This document shows positions 34,833-45,712 of a stretch of 63,613 bases of DNA, piece after piece (within the stretch, counting starts at the first letter, position 1; each line of letters starts with the position of its first letter). Under the pieces are notes generated by a model. It was not told where the DNA came from. It searched no databases and saw nothing but the letters and a program-made list of their open reading frames with translations. Source of the DNA: Ascoidea rubescens DSM 1968 (Eukaryota; Ascomycota; Saccharomycetes; Ascoideales; Ascoideaceae); NCBI RefSeq assembly GCF_001661345.1, contig NW_017962936.1, positions 1 to 63,613 of the forward strand. The letters run 5' to 3'. The position numbers were made by a program, and so were the translations under genes.

Positions 34833-37800
34833 ATGGCATCTTCAATTGATTCTTCTACTGTTGATTTTCCTCAAACTTCTACTTCTACCACATCTCCCAG
34901 CGAAATCAATAGCCACAATGCCACGCTAACATTACCCAAGAACAATGTCAAGAACAGTGAAAGTGGCATCAAAAGGAACACTAACACGCAAAATAATGGT
35001 GAAACTGATAATATAAGCATATCAAATAGTGCCAATAACAGCAGTTTGGTAGTTAATAGCAATTCAAATTCAAGAAAACCATCTTTTTTCACGCACTTAG
35101 CACTTGGGTCAGTCTCTTCATTAGATAGTTTTTCTATTAAGAAAAAATTCGATGACAGATTTCAAACCAGAATTAGTGTTTTATTCAACTTCAAAAACAA
35201 CAACAACGGTCAGATCAATAATGATTTAAAAACATTTCAAAATTTTAATAATCAATTGAATGATTATCATTTAAATAATAATAGTTACAATAACGACAGC
35301 GAGCAAATCGATAATGAAAACTCTGACAACAATTTTGAAATAATAAGATGGATGCCTTTAAGAGCCACGACTGATTTTTTATATTCCGATAATTCAATTA
35401 TAAACTATGGGTTACCATCAGTAATAATTCCTGCTGATTTAATTTTTGTTGGGACAACCAAGGGATTTATAATAGTATTTGATTACCATCAAACTTTAAG
35501 ATATATCTTGGGAAGCATTAATTCAAATTCAATCAAATCTGGAACTATAACATCATTGGCGGTATCTTCAGACTCTACTCATGTTCTATCTGGCCATGAA
35601 TCTGCTGATATCTACTTGTGGAATTTAAAAAAGATTAAAAACCCAATATTACAAATAAATGCAATTACTATTGATGAAAGAAATTACAAAAAAAAAATCG
35701 GTCATTTAGTTTATAAGAAAATCCACCAATTGAGCTTTTTACCCAATAGACATACTGCATTTATTTCTGCAGACATTGATGGTTATTTGATCTTGCACAA
35801 TGGTCACAGAAATTATCTTGGTAACCTAGTTTCAAGAAACATCAAGTTATACGGAAATTCACTATCATCTCCTATTCTTTCTTCCTCTCAAAATGGCTCT
35901 GACCGTAATTCTTTCATTGACAATAATAACAATAGCAATAGTATTGTTACTGTTGATAATTATATTATTAACGAAGGCACAACAATTTTTTCTGCAAGTA
36001 CTTTACCTTTGGGCTCAATAGTGGATAAAACAGACTCGATGGGCCTTGTAGCTTTATTAACTACTAATACATTGGCTATAATATCAACTTCTCCTGATTT
36101 AATAACTCAATTTACAACTGGAAAGCCAAAAATCTTAAATTTAAAGAATAATGGTTTATCTGGTTGTTTAGCTTGGTTTCCTATAACAACTGTAGAAGGT
36201 AATAATAAATCATTAGTGACTATACCTCCAAGATTGGCATACTCTTGGAGTAATGTTTTAACTATTTTAGAAACACCATTTGATGATGATTATAACAATG
36301 AATTCAATTCTGACTTAAAGTCTATTAAAATTGTCAATAAAAAAAGATGGGTGGGCGACGAATCAATAGTATCAATTCAATGGTTAAATTCTAAAGTTTT
36401 AGTTTTACTAACTGTAACGCAGCAAATAATTTTACTCAATTCTTTAACAATGGAACCATGTAGCATACATAGTAATGGCTACTATTATAAGAAGGGTATT
36501 AGTAATTTTAAGATTGATATTTTAACTACTTGTCATTTATTTCATCAAAGAATGTATCAATCAGTTGAAAGACGAATATCTAATAATAATTCCTTTAGAA
36601 TTCATGATTTTTATTTTAATTCTTTCAAATCATATAAAAGTAGAATATTTTTATTAGGGGAAAATGAAATAATGGTTGGGACTTTATCTAATTGGGCAGA
36701 TAAATTATTAGAATTAATTCAAAAAGGTAGCTTTATTCAGTGTCTTGAACTAGCAAGAAAATTTTATCTTGGAATTGAATGTGATTTAGTATTAATTGGT
36801 TTGCCTGAAGATGATTTGCAAAGGAAAAAATTAGTTTATCAACATTTATTAGACATAATGTTTGCATCAATTAAGTTTTTTTTCAAAAATTTAAAAAAGT
36901 TTCAAAATTTGAATAAAGTCAATCAAATTAATTTAGATACAGATCAACACAATATTTTTTATAATCAATTATCTGATTTTTTATTTATTTGTTTAAATAC
37001 TTGCATCACAATTGATGCAGATCTGTTTATTTATGAGAAATTATTTGAGAAGTTTAGCCAAACAAATTATTTGGATATTTTTTTTGATGTTTTAGAACCA
37101 TTTATTTTAAAAGAAAAATTTACAAAAGTTCCTCCGATGATTTTCAGTGAGATGGTAAAATATTATGTTTTTAAAAATAAAGGTGAAATATTAGAAGAAA
37201 TGATTTGTTTGTTAGATATTGAAACTTTAAACATAGATTTGACACTATCATTATGTGAACGATATAAATTGACGGATACGTCTATTTTTATTTGGAATAA
37301 ATTACTAAATGATTATATCAATCCATTGATGAAATTTATTGAGGATATCAATCAAATAGTCTTTTTTGAAGATTCAATTAATGGCAATGGTAATATTTTT
37401 GATGGTGATGATGATGATAAATCAAATTTTAGCAAACAAAAGGAAATTGAATTAAAGGGCAAAGAACCTAGTAATATGGATAAAAATAACAAAAATAGCA
37501 CTAATTATAATCATATGAGCTATAAAAATATAGATGAATCTTCTGATTACCCTGACAATGATGACAATAATGATAATAATGATAATAATGATAATAATGA
37601 TAATAATGATAATAATGATAATAATGATGATAATGATGATAATGATGATTATGATGATTATGATGATTATGATAAAAACAATGATAATACAACATTTGAT
37701 TTATTGGATTGTGATCTAAATTTAAATGAAAAACAAGAAAAGATAGACAATTGTTTGAAAGTTTACGCATATTTATCATTTATTTTGACTGGACGACAAT

Positions 37801-40340
37801 ATCCTGCAAATAAGTTAATCGAAGATAGTGATAAATGTAAAAAAGCAAAACTTTTAATATATTATGTATTGTTTAATGGAGATTATATTGAATGGCCAAT
37901 AGGATCTGAGAATATTGTCAAAGTAGGTAATGAAGAAGAGTTGAAAGGCGGAGGATTAAATATTGATTTCCCATATTTATACTTGTTGTTGAAGTTTAAT
38001 TGTATTGAGTTATTATCAGCATTTAACGAGGCATTTGAGGATGAATTGTTAAATGAGGATGAAATAATGGATGATTCTGGAATAATTGATAATAGGTATG
38101 GTAATGAAAACGGTAACGATGAAGAAGGAAGGGAGGAAGAGAATAGTAAAGAGAATATTAACAGTTATAAAGAGTTTAACAATAATCTTAATAAATATAG
38201 TTTAAAAGTCAATCGGCAGTATATTATTGAGGTTTTGTTAAGTATATTTAAAAGTAATTTGGATGAGTTTAGTGAAATAGATCAGGTTTATTTATCAATT
38301 TTCATTTCAAGAAATTATCCTAAGTTTTTTCAGTTTATCAAATTGAACGATTCGACCTGTTCAAAATTGATTGAGAAATTGTGTTCATATTGCAGTTTTG
38401 GTTTCGAAGAACAAGAAGAAGATGGGGGCAATAGATATGGTAAGGGTGAAATTGAGTTTTTGAAAGAAGATTGTGAATTGAGTTTGCAAAGTTTATTGTC
38501 GATTTATCAGCCATCTAATTTTTTAAATTTGATACCGATATTAGAAAAGGCGAAATTTTACGATGTGTTATTTAATATATACCGAAACGAGAATAATTAT
38601 GGGAAAATGTTGGAGTTGTTATTAAAGATTCGAAATCTCAAGAATAAAAGTAAGAATAAAAGCAAGAATAAGAGTAAGAATGGTAAGGTTGGTGGTGGTA
38701 ATGATGGTAAAAAAAAAGGAAATTTTCAGTATCAGTATCAGTATCAGTATCAGGATCAGGATCAGGATCAGTATGAAGATAGATATGAAAATGAATATGA
38801 ATATCAAATTGAGAATATTAAATTGGATGAAATGATATTGAATAGTTTGAGAATTAGTAAAGAAGATACTCGGGAAAGAATTAGGATTGAGCAAGTGTTG
38901 AAGCAGCATTTTTTGCAAATAGTTGTTGAGGATACTGAGGAAATAGCGAGGATATTTAATGAACATTGTAAGGAGATGAATGAAGAGATATATGGAATGG
39001 AAGGAGGTGATGAATATGAAGATGGTAAAATACGAGAGGCTCAATATGTATATTTGAATACGATTCATGATGTTGAGAGTGAAGATAGTGGAGATAGCGA
39101 AGATAGTGAAGATAGTGAAGATAATGTGATATTTTATATTAAACTATTGAGTGAATTTAAGGATTCGAGTCGGTTGATGAAATATTTATGGAAGATGGAT
39201 AAGAGGAAGAATGAAGAGAGTTATGGTAGGAAGAAAGAACAGGTTATTGAGATAATTGAGAGGAATGAGATGATTGATGTTTTGATATATTATTTGATGG
39301 AGAATGAAGAGAACGAGCGATGTTTGACGAAGATAATTGAGTATTTGAACGAGCGAGTTGATAAAGTAGTTGAGAGTGAGAAGAATGAGAAGAATGAGAA
39401 GAATGAGAAGAATGAGAAGAATGAGAAGAATGAGAAGAATGAGAAGAATGAGAAGAATGAGAAGAATGAGGATAAGAATAGAGAGATTGAAAAGGAATTG
39501 TGGAAGTATGTATCGAAAGCGATTGAGATCTGTCAGATTGATATTGGAGAGGAAGATAGAAAGGGAGAATTGAAGATAAATGAGAGAATGTGGTTAAAGT
39601 TGATCGAAAGTGTTATTAGGATGAGTAAGAAGGTTGAGATTGAAAAAAAGAAGTATGATGGGGACGATAAGAAAATGAATGAAATGAAGGAGTTAATGAA
39701 TCGATTGATTCAAGAGTTGTTTAGGAATTTGATAAACACTTCATTAGGGAAATCATTGGCCATTGATTATATCAGTGAGAAAGAAGGAAAGTTGAGTGAG
39801 GAAAGAGAGGAAGAACGAATTGAGGAGATGATGAAAAAACGAGAGAGCAATAATTTATTTCTACGAATTTTCAACAAGTTCTTGGAGAACATCAACTGCG
39901 ATAATGAAGAGGAGACCAAGTTGGGAGAAGTGAAGAAGATCATCAAGGAGATTTATTTGTCGTTTGAGTACGAGATTAAGTTTTTGAAGTATTCGATCAA
40001 GTTAATTGATGGAGAAATATTGAAGAAGATTGAAAAGTTGAATAAAGAAAAGTGTAAAGGGTGGATGGTCAAAAACATCAATTGCAAGGTGTGCTTCAAG
40101 AAGATGTGGGGAAAGGACATTGTGAATGAAGGGTTCAGTGTGTGGGAGTACGAAAAAAGACAAGAGATTGGGATCAAGAAAGAAAACGAGAGGGATGGTG
40201 GTGACGAAAATGGCAAAGAAATGGAGAAGGGTGGAAGATTGGTTGTGTTCAAATGCAACCATGGGTATCACAAACGGTGTCTCAAGAACTTGGGAATCAA
40301 AAAAGACGACGAAATGAAGTGCATTGTGTGCGAGTCGTAG
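34833..40340 (+). CDS. VPS8: Vps8, CORVET tethering complex subunit
   Basis: A 1,835-residue Vps8, the Vps21/Rab5-binding subunit of the CORVET endosomal tether. The N-terminal beta-propeller begins near residue 190: LIFVGTTKGFIIVFDYHQTL, TSLAVSSDSTHVLSGHESAD and IYLWNLKK, followed by helical repeats. The protein ends in a RING-like finger: CKVCFKKMW ... VVFKCNHGYHKRCLKNLG ... MKCIVCES. It is about 560 residues longer than S. cerevisiae Vps8 (1,274) because of simple-sequence inserts: DNNDNNDNN (37560-37670), NKSKNKSKNKSK (38645-38680), QYQYQYQDQDQ (38728-38770), GDSEDSEDSED (39090-39120) and ten EKN units (39378-39467). Codon composition changes from C-rich to extremely G-rich along the gene, and with it amino-acid use shifts from Asn/Ser/Thr to Glu/Lys/Gly/Arg. 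Confidence 0.93.
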   Translation: MASSIDSSTVDFPQTSTSTTSPSEINSHNATLTLPKNNVKNSESGIKRNTNTQNNGETDNISISNSANNSSLVVNSNSNSRKPSFFTHLALGSVSSLDSFSIKKKFDDRFQTRISVLFNFKNNNNGQINNDLKTFQNFNNQLNDYHLNNNSYNNDSEQIDNENSDNNFEIIRWMPLRATTDFLYSDNSIINYGLPSVIIPADLIFVGTTKGFIIVFDYHQTLRYILGSINSNSIKSGTITSLAVSSDSTHVLSGHESADIYLWNLKKIKNPILQINAITIDERNYKKKIGHLVYKKIHQLSFLPNRHTAFISADIDGYLILHNGHRNYLGNLVSRNIKLYGNSLSSPILSSSQNGSDRNSFIDNNNNSNSIVTVDNYIINEGTTIFSASTLPLGSIVDKTDSMGLVALLTTNTLAIISTSPDLITQFTTGKPKILNLKNNGLSGCLAWFPITTVEGNNKSLVTIPPRLAYSWSNVLTILETPFDDDYNNEFNSDLKSIKIVNKKRWVGDESIVSIQWLNSKVLVLLTVTQQIILLNSLTMEPCSIHSNGYYYKKGISNFKIDILTTCHLFHQRMYQSVERRISNNNSFRIHDFYFNSFKSYKSRIFLLGENEIMVGTLSNWADKLLELIQKGSFIQCLELARKFYLGIECDLVLIGLPEDDLQRKKLVYQHLLDIMFASIKFFFKNLKKFQNLNKVNQINLDTDQHNIFYNQLSDFLFICLNTCITIDADLFIYEKLFEKFSQTNYLDIFFDVLEPFILKEKFTKVPPMIFSEMVKYYVFKNKGEILEEMICLLDIETLNIDLTLSLCERYKLTDTSIFIWNKLLNDYINPLMKFIEDINQIVFFEDSINGNGNIFDGDDDDKSNFSKQKEIELKGKEPSNMDKNNKNSTNYNHMSYKNIDESSDYPDNDDNNDNNDNNDNNDNNDNNDNNDDNDDNDDYDDYDDYDKNNDNTTFDLLDCDLNLNEKQEKIDNCLKVYAYLSFILTGRQYPANKLIEDSDKCKKAKLLIYYVLFNGDYIEWPIGSENIVKVGNEEELKGGGLNIDFPYLYLLLKFNCIELLSAFNEAFEDELLNEDEIMDDSGIIDNRYGNENGNDEEGREEENSKENINSYKEFNNNLNKYSLKVNRQYIIEVLLSIFKSNLDEFSEIDQVYLSIFISRNYPKFFQFIKLNDSTCSKLIEKLCSYCSFGFEEQEEDGGNRYGKGEIEFLKEDCELSLQSLLSIYQPSNFLNLIPILEKAKFYDVLFNIYRNENNYGKMLELLLKIRNLKNKSKNKSKNKSKNGKVGGGNDGKKKGNFQYQYQYQYQDQDQDQYEDRYENEYEYQIENIKLDEMILNSLRISKEDTRERIRIEQVLKQHFLQIVVEDTEEIARIFNEHCKEMNEEIYGMEGGDEYEDGKIREAQYVYLNTIHDVESEDSGDSEDSEDSEDNVIFYIKLLSEFKDSSRLMKYLWKMDKRKNEESYGRKKEQVIEIIERNEMIDVLIYYLMENEENERCLTKIIEYLNERVDKVVESEKNEKNEKNEKNEKNEKNEKNEKNEKNEKNEDKNREIEKELWKYVSKAIEICQIDIGEEDRKGELKINERMWLKLIESVIRMSKKVEIEKKKYDGDDKKMNEMKELMNRLIQELFRNLINTSLGKSLAIDYISEKEGKLSEEREEERIEEMMKKRESNNLFLRIFNKFLENINCDNEEETKLGEVKKIIKEIYLSFEYEIKFLKYSIKLIDGEILKKIEKLNKEKCKGWMVKNINCKVCFKKMWGKDIVNEGFSVWEYEKRQEIGIKKENERDGGDENGKEMEKGGRLVVFKCNHGYHKRCLKNLGIKKDDEMKCIVCES
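39378..39467 (+). repeat. ten tandem GAGAAGAAT units in VPS8
   Basis: Perfect 9-bp repeats in frame, coding for (Glu-Lys-Asn)10 in a helical part of Vps8. It ends with GAG GAT AAG AAT, a degenerate unit. Identity between units suggests recent expansion by slippage. Confidence 0.95.
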
Positions 40341-41602
40341 AGATAACGATGAGCAAGAACAAGAACAAGAACAAGAACAAGAAGCATAATAAAAGTAATG
40401 TTGCAATTCAAAGCGTAGAGTGGAAGCCGGCCCAGGGCAGCGGTACAAAAGGAGGAAGTGCAGAAACACACGCTGGGAGCGCATGATGCATCTCCCGCAG
40501 TGCACGCCTTCACATGCATAGCACCCGACCAGCGCAGCGGATGAAGCCTTATTTCTGTGAGGCAGACGCGGCGGGCGCGAGGTTGGCGGAAGAATTTGAA
40601 GAACGTGGGCGTGGAAGAAGCAGAAGGAGAGGAGGAAGAGGAACAAGGGAGAGCAAGGGGAGGGAGAGCAAGAGAAAGCAACGAGAGAGGAAGCAACGAC
40701 AGGAGAAAGGCAGGAAGCAGCGGCAGCAGTGGGAGCACGTGTGCGTGGTGCCGCCTGGAAAGGAGTGACTCTGGACCCGTGGCGCGTGGACGAGGGATTG
40801 GTGGTTCGTGTAGGATTCGTCTCGAAGGTCTTTTCGTCCGTCGCCACGACTGGGCAAATTCAGATTCTGACAGATTTGGGATCGCACTTTCTCCAGCTTC
40901 AGAGCTCCTGTTGCAGCTGTTCTATTCCACTGCTCTATTCCACTGCTCTATTCTATTCCACTACTCTATTCTAGTCTACTATTCCACTACTACTGCTCTC
41001 CCACTCTCCTCCACTGTTCCTCTCTCGTCCATCCTAATCTAATCTAATCTACTCGTTTCTTACCTAATCGAATCTCACTCCTCATACTAGTTCACACTAT
41101 TTCACACTATTTCACACTAGCTCATACCTCATCTAATCGACTCCATTCTGTTATATTATATCCATTCTACTTTTTCACTTTGCCCTAATCCTCCAAAAAA
41201 AGAGTTACAAATCTAGAAATCCAAATCTAAAAAATCTGAAAACTAGAAACCTAGAAACCTAGAATACTAGAAAAAAAATTCAAAAAAAAATTCAAAGTAA
41301 AACGTCAATAAAAATTTTTTTCTCGCCCACTATCCAATCTCTATTCAATCATATATCTTATCCATCTCTCTATCTGTCTAATAACTTCCTTATTTCATTC
41401 TCACACTGTCTCTCTATCCTATACTCTTCCATCTTAACCTCACACTCTCAAGCTCTCAAGCTCTCAAACTCTCATAATCCTTTTCTTTTTCTCCCTCTTT
41501 CTTTTTTTGTCCCTCACTCCACTTTCTTTTTCTTTCCTTCTCTACTCGTCTCTGCAAATTTAATGAATTAATTCGCCTATACTATTCTACCTGTTTCTCA
41601 AA
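40341..41602. promoter_or_regulatory. 1.26-kb intergenic region upstream of KIN4
   Basis: Starts with GAACAA repeats (40352-40382). A GC-rich island follows (40430-40860) with CACGTG at 40736-40741 and a long purine-rich tract (40600-40720). Next comes a CT-rich leader with minisatellite-like copies of ATTCCACTGCTCT (about 40922-40990), CTAATCTAATCTAATC (41034-41055) and TTCACACTATTTCACAC (41090-41115). Frames open on the minus strand across the island (e.g. 40002-40847) overlap VPS8 and have no recognisable content. Probably a long promoter and 5' UTR for KIN4. Confidence 0.5.
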
Positions 41603-44600
41603 ATGTCCTACTATCAGCAAGATCTGTCCCTTCAAAACATACAAAATTACAACAACTACACCAACTATAATGTTTACAGTAACAACAACAACAACAACAA
41701 CAATAATAATAATAATAATTATAACAACCACTCCCACTCCCATCACTCAAACTCTCCCTCAAAAAGAGTAAGAAGAGAAGTAAGATTCGGTGACTACACC
41801 CTAGGTCAAACCATAGGCTCTGGCGAGTTTGGCAAAGTCAAACTAGGCTGGAAAAGAAACAGCACAAACTGCCCTCAAGTCGCCATCAAACTCATAAAAA
41901 AGGATTCAATTCCCACCGGCTCTGAAAGAGAATCAAAAGTCCACAGAGAAATTAACGCCCTCTCCAAACTAAACCACCCCAACATTGTCAATCTTGTTGA
42001 AGTCCTCCAAAACGACAAATACATAGGCATCGTCCTCGAGTATGCCCCCAATGGCGAGCTCTTCGAATACATCCTCAACAAAAGATACCTCAAGGACAAC
42101 GAAGCCTGCATCCTCTTCTCCCAACTCATCTCCGGCGTCGACTACATGCACTCAAAGGGCATCGTCCACAGAGATCTCAAACTAGAAAACATCCTTCTCG
42201 ACAACAAAAAAAACATCATAATAACTGATTTCGGCTTCGTCAACAGCTTCACCCCAGATACTGAATCCGAACTCATGAAAACATCTTGTGGCTCCCCCTG
42301 CTACGCTGCTCCAGAACTTGTCCTCAACAATACTGCCTACAACGCTAGAAAGGCTGATATATGGTCCTGTGGTGTCATCCTCTTTGCCATGCTCTGTGGC
42401 TACCTTCCCTTTGACGACGACGAGGAAAACGTCAACAGCGAAAACATCAAAAGACTCTACTGGTACATTTCAACAACAAAACTAATCTTCCCAGACTACG
42501 TCAATCCTTCCCCAAGAAACTTGCTCATGAACATCCTCGTCATCGATCCCACAAAACGTTACAACCTAAAGCAAATCAGATCTCATGCCTGGCTAAGAAA
42601 TCGTGTCGAATTCCTCTCTGTCACTCCTGACGAATGGGATAAAATCAACCAAAACAAAAAAAACAACTCCAGACAACACAACTCAATCAACTCCACAGCC
42701 TCCTCCACCTCCACCTCCAACAACCTCACCTCTGCAAACATCAAAACCCAACTACTACCCTCAAATATCCAAGCCCACAACTTGCTCTTCTCACGACCCG
42801 AAGACAACAGAAGAATGTCCTATATCGAGCCTTCAACAAACTCCTTTGCCATCAACAACAACAGATTCGTCAATGCCAACAAAATCTTCACCTCAAATGG
42901 CATGCCAACTTCTGCCAGCACAAACGAAGTCTCAAGATCAAAATACCAATCAATCGACTTCTCAACTCAATCAGTCAATAACGACAACAACAGCAATAAC
43001 AATATCCCTAAAACTCCAACTTCTCCAACTTCTCCAACCTCTCCACTATCTCCCACTTTTGATAAACAACAACCAAAACTAATCTTTCAAAAACCTCATC
43101 CAACTTACTCATCAATTATCCACGACAACAATCCTCCCTCCTCATCCGAAATTCCTTCGTCTGTCTCGGTTCCAAACGTCTCTAGCTATATTCGCCCAAT
43201 TGTTCGTGACACAAGCTACCGTCGTTCAACTGCAAGAGCTAACCCAAATAATAATATTCCTCCAATCATCGAACAAAGCCCCTCTAAAAAGAACAACCCC
43301 ATCAATAAAGAAAACATAGACACAAATCCAAACAAAAAACAACGCAACAACTCCATGTCTTTAAATACTCAAAAACTACCTGGCCACACCAATAAAAAAC
43401 CAAGACCTTCCTCATATCACCCAGGCTTCAGCACTGGCTTTTCAAACTTGGATTTCGGCTACCTTAACTCAAAACAACTCCAATACGGCAAATCTTCGTC
43501 TTCTTCAAAAAAAACGAAACAAGTGGATCCCATAAATGAAGAAATTTCTTCAACGAAAACTGCTCCCACTAATGAAATTAAAGTGCGTCCAAATCATATC
43601 AGAAATGGTAGCGAACCCGAAGTGGAGTTTAGTAATATAACAGGTCTTATCGAGAAACCTGAAATCAAAAGATCAGAATCAACTCACACTAATCCAACCG
43701 TCATTACTTCTTTAGAAGAAAAATTGGATAACTTAAAGATCTCTCCCAACAACACTGATTCTAATAATCCAATCGATCTCAAATCAATTGCACTGGGCCC
43801 AAGTACAAATTTAAAACTCTCAATTAAGCCAACTGAAAGCAATAACAGCAATGCTCGCAGCAGCAATGATCCTAAAACTCCTGAAGTCCATACTCCAATC
43901 ACTCCAGTAAAACAAAACCAAAATAGATTAAGTACTATAATAATTGGTGACACGTATGAAAAATTGATTGCCGGTGCTGCTAATGATGATTATAGTAAAG
44001 ATATCGTTGCAACCCCAGAAAGTAGAAAGTCAATTCATTTGCACAAGGATAGTTTAGGTAAAAGAGACTCTGTTTATCTGAATAACAATAGCAATAATAA
44101 TAATAATAATAGATCTCCAAAATCTAATAAAAGCAATAACAGTAGTGGTAATCATAATAATAACACTACAGACACCAGTCCAATTTCCGAAAAACGTCAT
44201 TCAATAATTGTGGAAAGTAGTTTTTTGCCCAAAGCTGTTCGCACAAATGGTGGAATGAAAAAATCTCAATCTTATAAAGTCAAACCCTCAATAAATTCAA
44301 ACAACAATGGAACTGATAATATCACCCCTGTTAAGCAAGATAGAAGAAGATTCAGTTTATTTGGATCATTCTATGGAAGTTCAGGCCACCATGAAGTGGA
44401 AAAGACGATAGCCAATAACAATAGTATTCAAAACCGTCGTAATAGCAGTTACATTAATCATTCAAAAAGACCACTGCAACTGCAAAATCATGAAATAAAA
44501 ATTAATGGAAGCGAATCGACAGATCACAATAGTGCTCGAAAACAAAGAGTCTCCTCAAGAGCCTCAACGATGACTTCCAAAACCAGCTCTAAAGAAGGGT

Positions 44601-44665
44601 CAGCTGCTAAAAGAGTGATTGATTTCTTTAGAAGAAGAAGTGTTCGTGTTGGTGGACACAATTGA
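41603..44665 (+). CDS. KIN4: Kin4/Frk1-type Ser/Thr kinase (spindle-position checkpoint family)
   Basis: A 1,020-residue kinase. The catalytic domain spans about residues 63-340: YTLGQTIGSGEFGKVKLGW, VAIKLIKK, YIGIVLEYAPNGELFEYIL, GIVHRDLKLENILLD, ITDFGFVN, TSCGSPCYAAPELVL, DIWSCGVILFAMLCGYLPFD. The combination GEFGKVKLGW, 'FVN' after DFG and CGSPCYAAPELV is typical of Kin4/Frk1 rather than Gin4/Hsl1 or Snf1. Kin4 keeps Bfa1-Bub2 active when the spindle is misplaced; that role is inferred from the family. The C-terminal 680 residues are Ser/Asn/Pro-rich with SP-type repeats (SPTSPTSPLSPT) and a basic tail, AAKRVIDFFRRRSVRVGGHN, plausible for membrane or cortex binding. The codon third position is C-rich at the 5' end and AT-rich at the 3' end. 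Confidence 0.88.
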   Translation: MSYYQQDLSLQNIQNYNNYTNYNVYSNNNNNNNNNNNNNYNNHSHSHHSNSPSKRVRREVRFGDYTLGQTIGSGEFGKVKLGWKRNSTNCPQVAIKLIKKDSIPTGSERESKVHREINALSKLNHPNIVNLVEVLQNDKYIGIVLEYAPNGELFEYILNKRYLKDNEACILFSQLISGVDYMHSKGIVHRDLKLENILLDNKKNIIITDFGFVNSFTPDTESELMKTSCGSPCYAAPELVLNNTAYNARKADIWSCGVILFAMLCGYLPFDDDEENVNSENIKRLYWYISTTKLIFPDYVNPSPRNLLMNILVIDPTKRYNLKQIRSHAWLRNRVEFLSVTPDEWDKINQNKKNNSRQHNSINSTASSTSTSNNLTSANIKTQLLPSNIQAHNLLFSRPEDNRRMSYIEPSTNSFAINNNRFVNANKIFTSNGMPTSASTNEVSRSKYQSIDFSTQSVNNDNNSNNNIPKTPTSPTSPTSPLSPTFDKQQPKLIFQKPHPTYSSIIHDNNPPSSSEIPSSVSVPNVSSYIRPIVRDTSYRRSTARANPNNNIPPIIEQSPSKKNNPINKENIDTNPNKKQRNNSMSLNTQKLPGHTNKKPRPSSYHPGFSTGFSNLDFGYLNSKQLQYGKSSSSSKKTKQVDPINEEISSTKTAPTNEIKVRPNHIRNGSEPEVEFSNITGLIEKPEIKRSESTHTNPTVITSLEEKLDNLKISPNNTDSNNPIDLKSIALGPSTNLKLSIKPTESNNSNARSSNDPKTPEVHTPITPVKQNQNRLSTIIIGDTYEKLIAGAANDDYSKDIVATPESRKSIHLHKDSLGKRDSVYLNNNSNNNNNNRSPKSNKSNNSSGNHNNNTTDTSPISEKRHSIIVESSFLPKAVRTNGGMKKSQSYKVKPSINSNNNGTDNITPVKQDRRRFSLFGSFYGSSGHHEVEKTIANNNSIQNRRNSSYINHSKRPLQLQNHEIKINGSESTDHNSARKQRVSSRASTMTSKTSSKEGSAAKRVIDFFRRRSVRVGGHN

Positions 44666-45712
44666 AATTATTACCACTTAATTTCATATAAAAACAATCA
44701 ATTTAACAGAAATATCAAAATTTCAAATCTTTGTCAAAACTTAATCTTTTTATTTTTCTTATCCTGTCTTTTATATTTTGATTGTCCTTAATCAAAAAAA
44801 AATATTGTTTTTGTTTTTGTTTTTGTTTTTTTATTTAATTACTTTCCTTTATTACTTTTCATTTTTTAATTCAAGTAGATAAAAGGGATTATTTTCATAG
44901 TTTATTTATCCATTTTACTTTCATTAAATAATGTCTTACTTTATTAATTTAATCTAATTTTTTTTTTTCCACATTTTGCTTTTCCATCAAGTCAAATACA
45001 TTAAATTGAATTACAAAAAACGGAAAAAAAATGTATACAAAAGTGAAATTAATTATAAATGTTATGAGTATTTTTTTAATGTTTTGTTTTGTTTCTGTTC
45101 CTGTTTTTGTTTTTGTTTGTTTTGAATAACAGATTTTAGTTTTCTTCTGTTTAAATTTTTAATAAATTATAAGTTCACTTCTCATTTTTTATAAATTGTA
45201 TTTTGATGTCATCTTTTTTTGATTTTGTTTTTAGTTTAGTAATTATAATTTTAATTACATTTAATAATTTTGATAAAATTTATTTAATTTTGATTCTTTA
45301 TATTCAACAAACTCTACAGAATTATAACACACATTCGCTTAATATTAATATATCAGTCAATCAATTTTCTTCCATCTTTTATATAATAGTCTTATAGTAA
45401 TTTCATAATAATATTGAACCGAGAATTTATTAAATTGAGATTGACTGTTCAATTTCTACCATTTGTAGTTTAAAGCAATTAAAAATTAAATTTTCTATAT
45501 TAAATATTTTGACAGTTCCAATTTAATCTTTATTATTGTTCTACGAAATAAAACATGTGTTGGTTGGTTCTATTTTTAATTGGTATATTAAAAGCGGAAA
45601 TGAATTGAAATGAATTGATAGATTAAGAATAAGAATATTGAATAATTTAATTGGATAGAATCACAAATTTTAATAGATGTGTCATTATTGGTAAATATTC
45701 CAAAAAAATTGA
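44666..45712. other. convergent intergenic region, KIN4 / NDUFA1
   Basis: About 1 kb of AT-rich sequence with TTTTTGTTTTTG runs (44806-44832 and 45100-45120). No protein-like frame longer than chance and no RNA motif was recognised. Probably 3' UTRs and spacer. Confidence 0.55.

Noticed and set aside
37560-39467. Evenly spaced repeats that could suggest a CRISPR-like array
   Set aside because: They are in-frame 3-9 bp simple repeats in VPS8 with no unique spacers, in a eukaryotic nuclear gene.
40002-40847. 281-codon open frame on the minus strand over the VPS8 end and KIN4 upstream region
   Set aside because: It overlaps the conserved RING end of VPS8. Its Ser/Leu/Pro/Cys composition is what a G-rich sense strand gives in antisense, and there is no recognisable motif.
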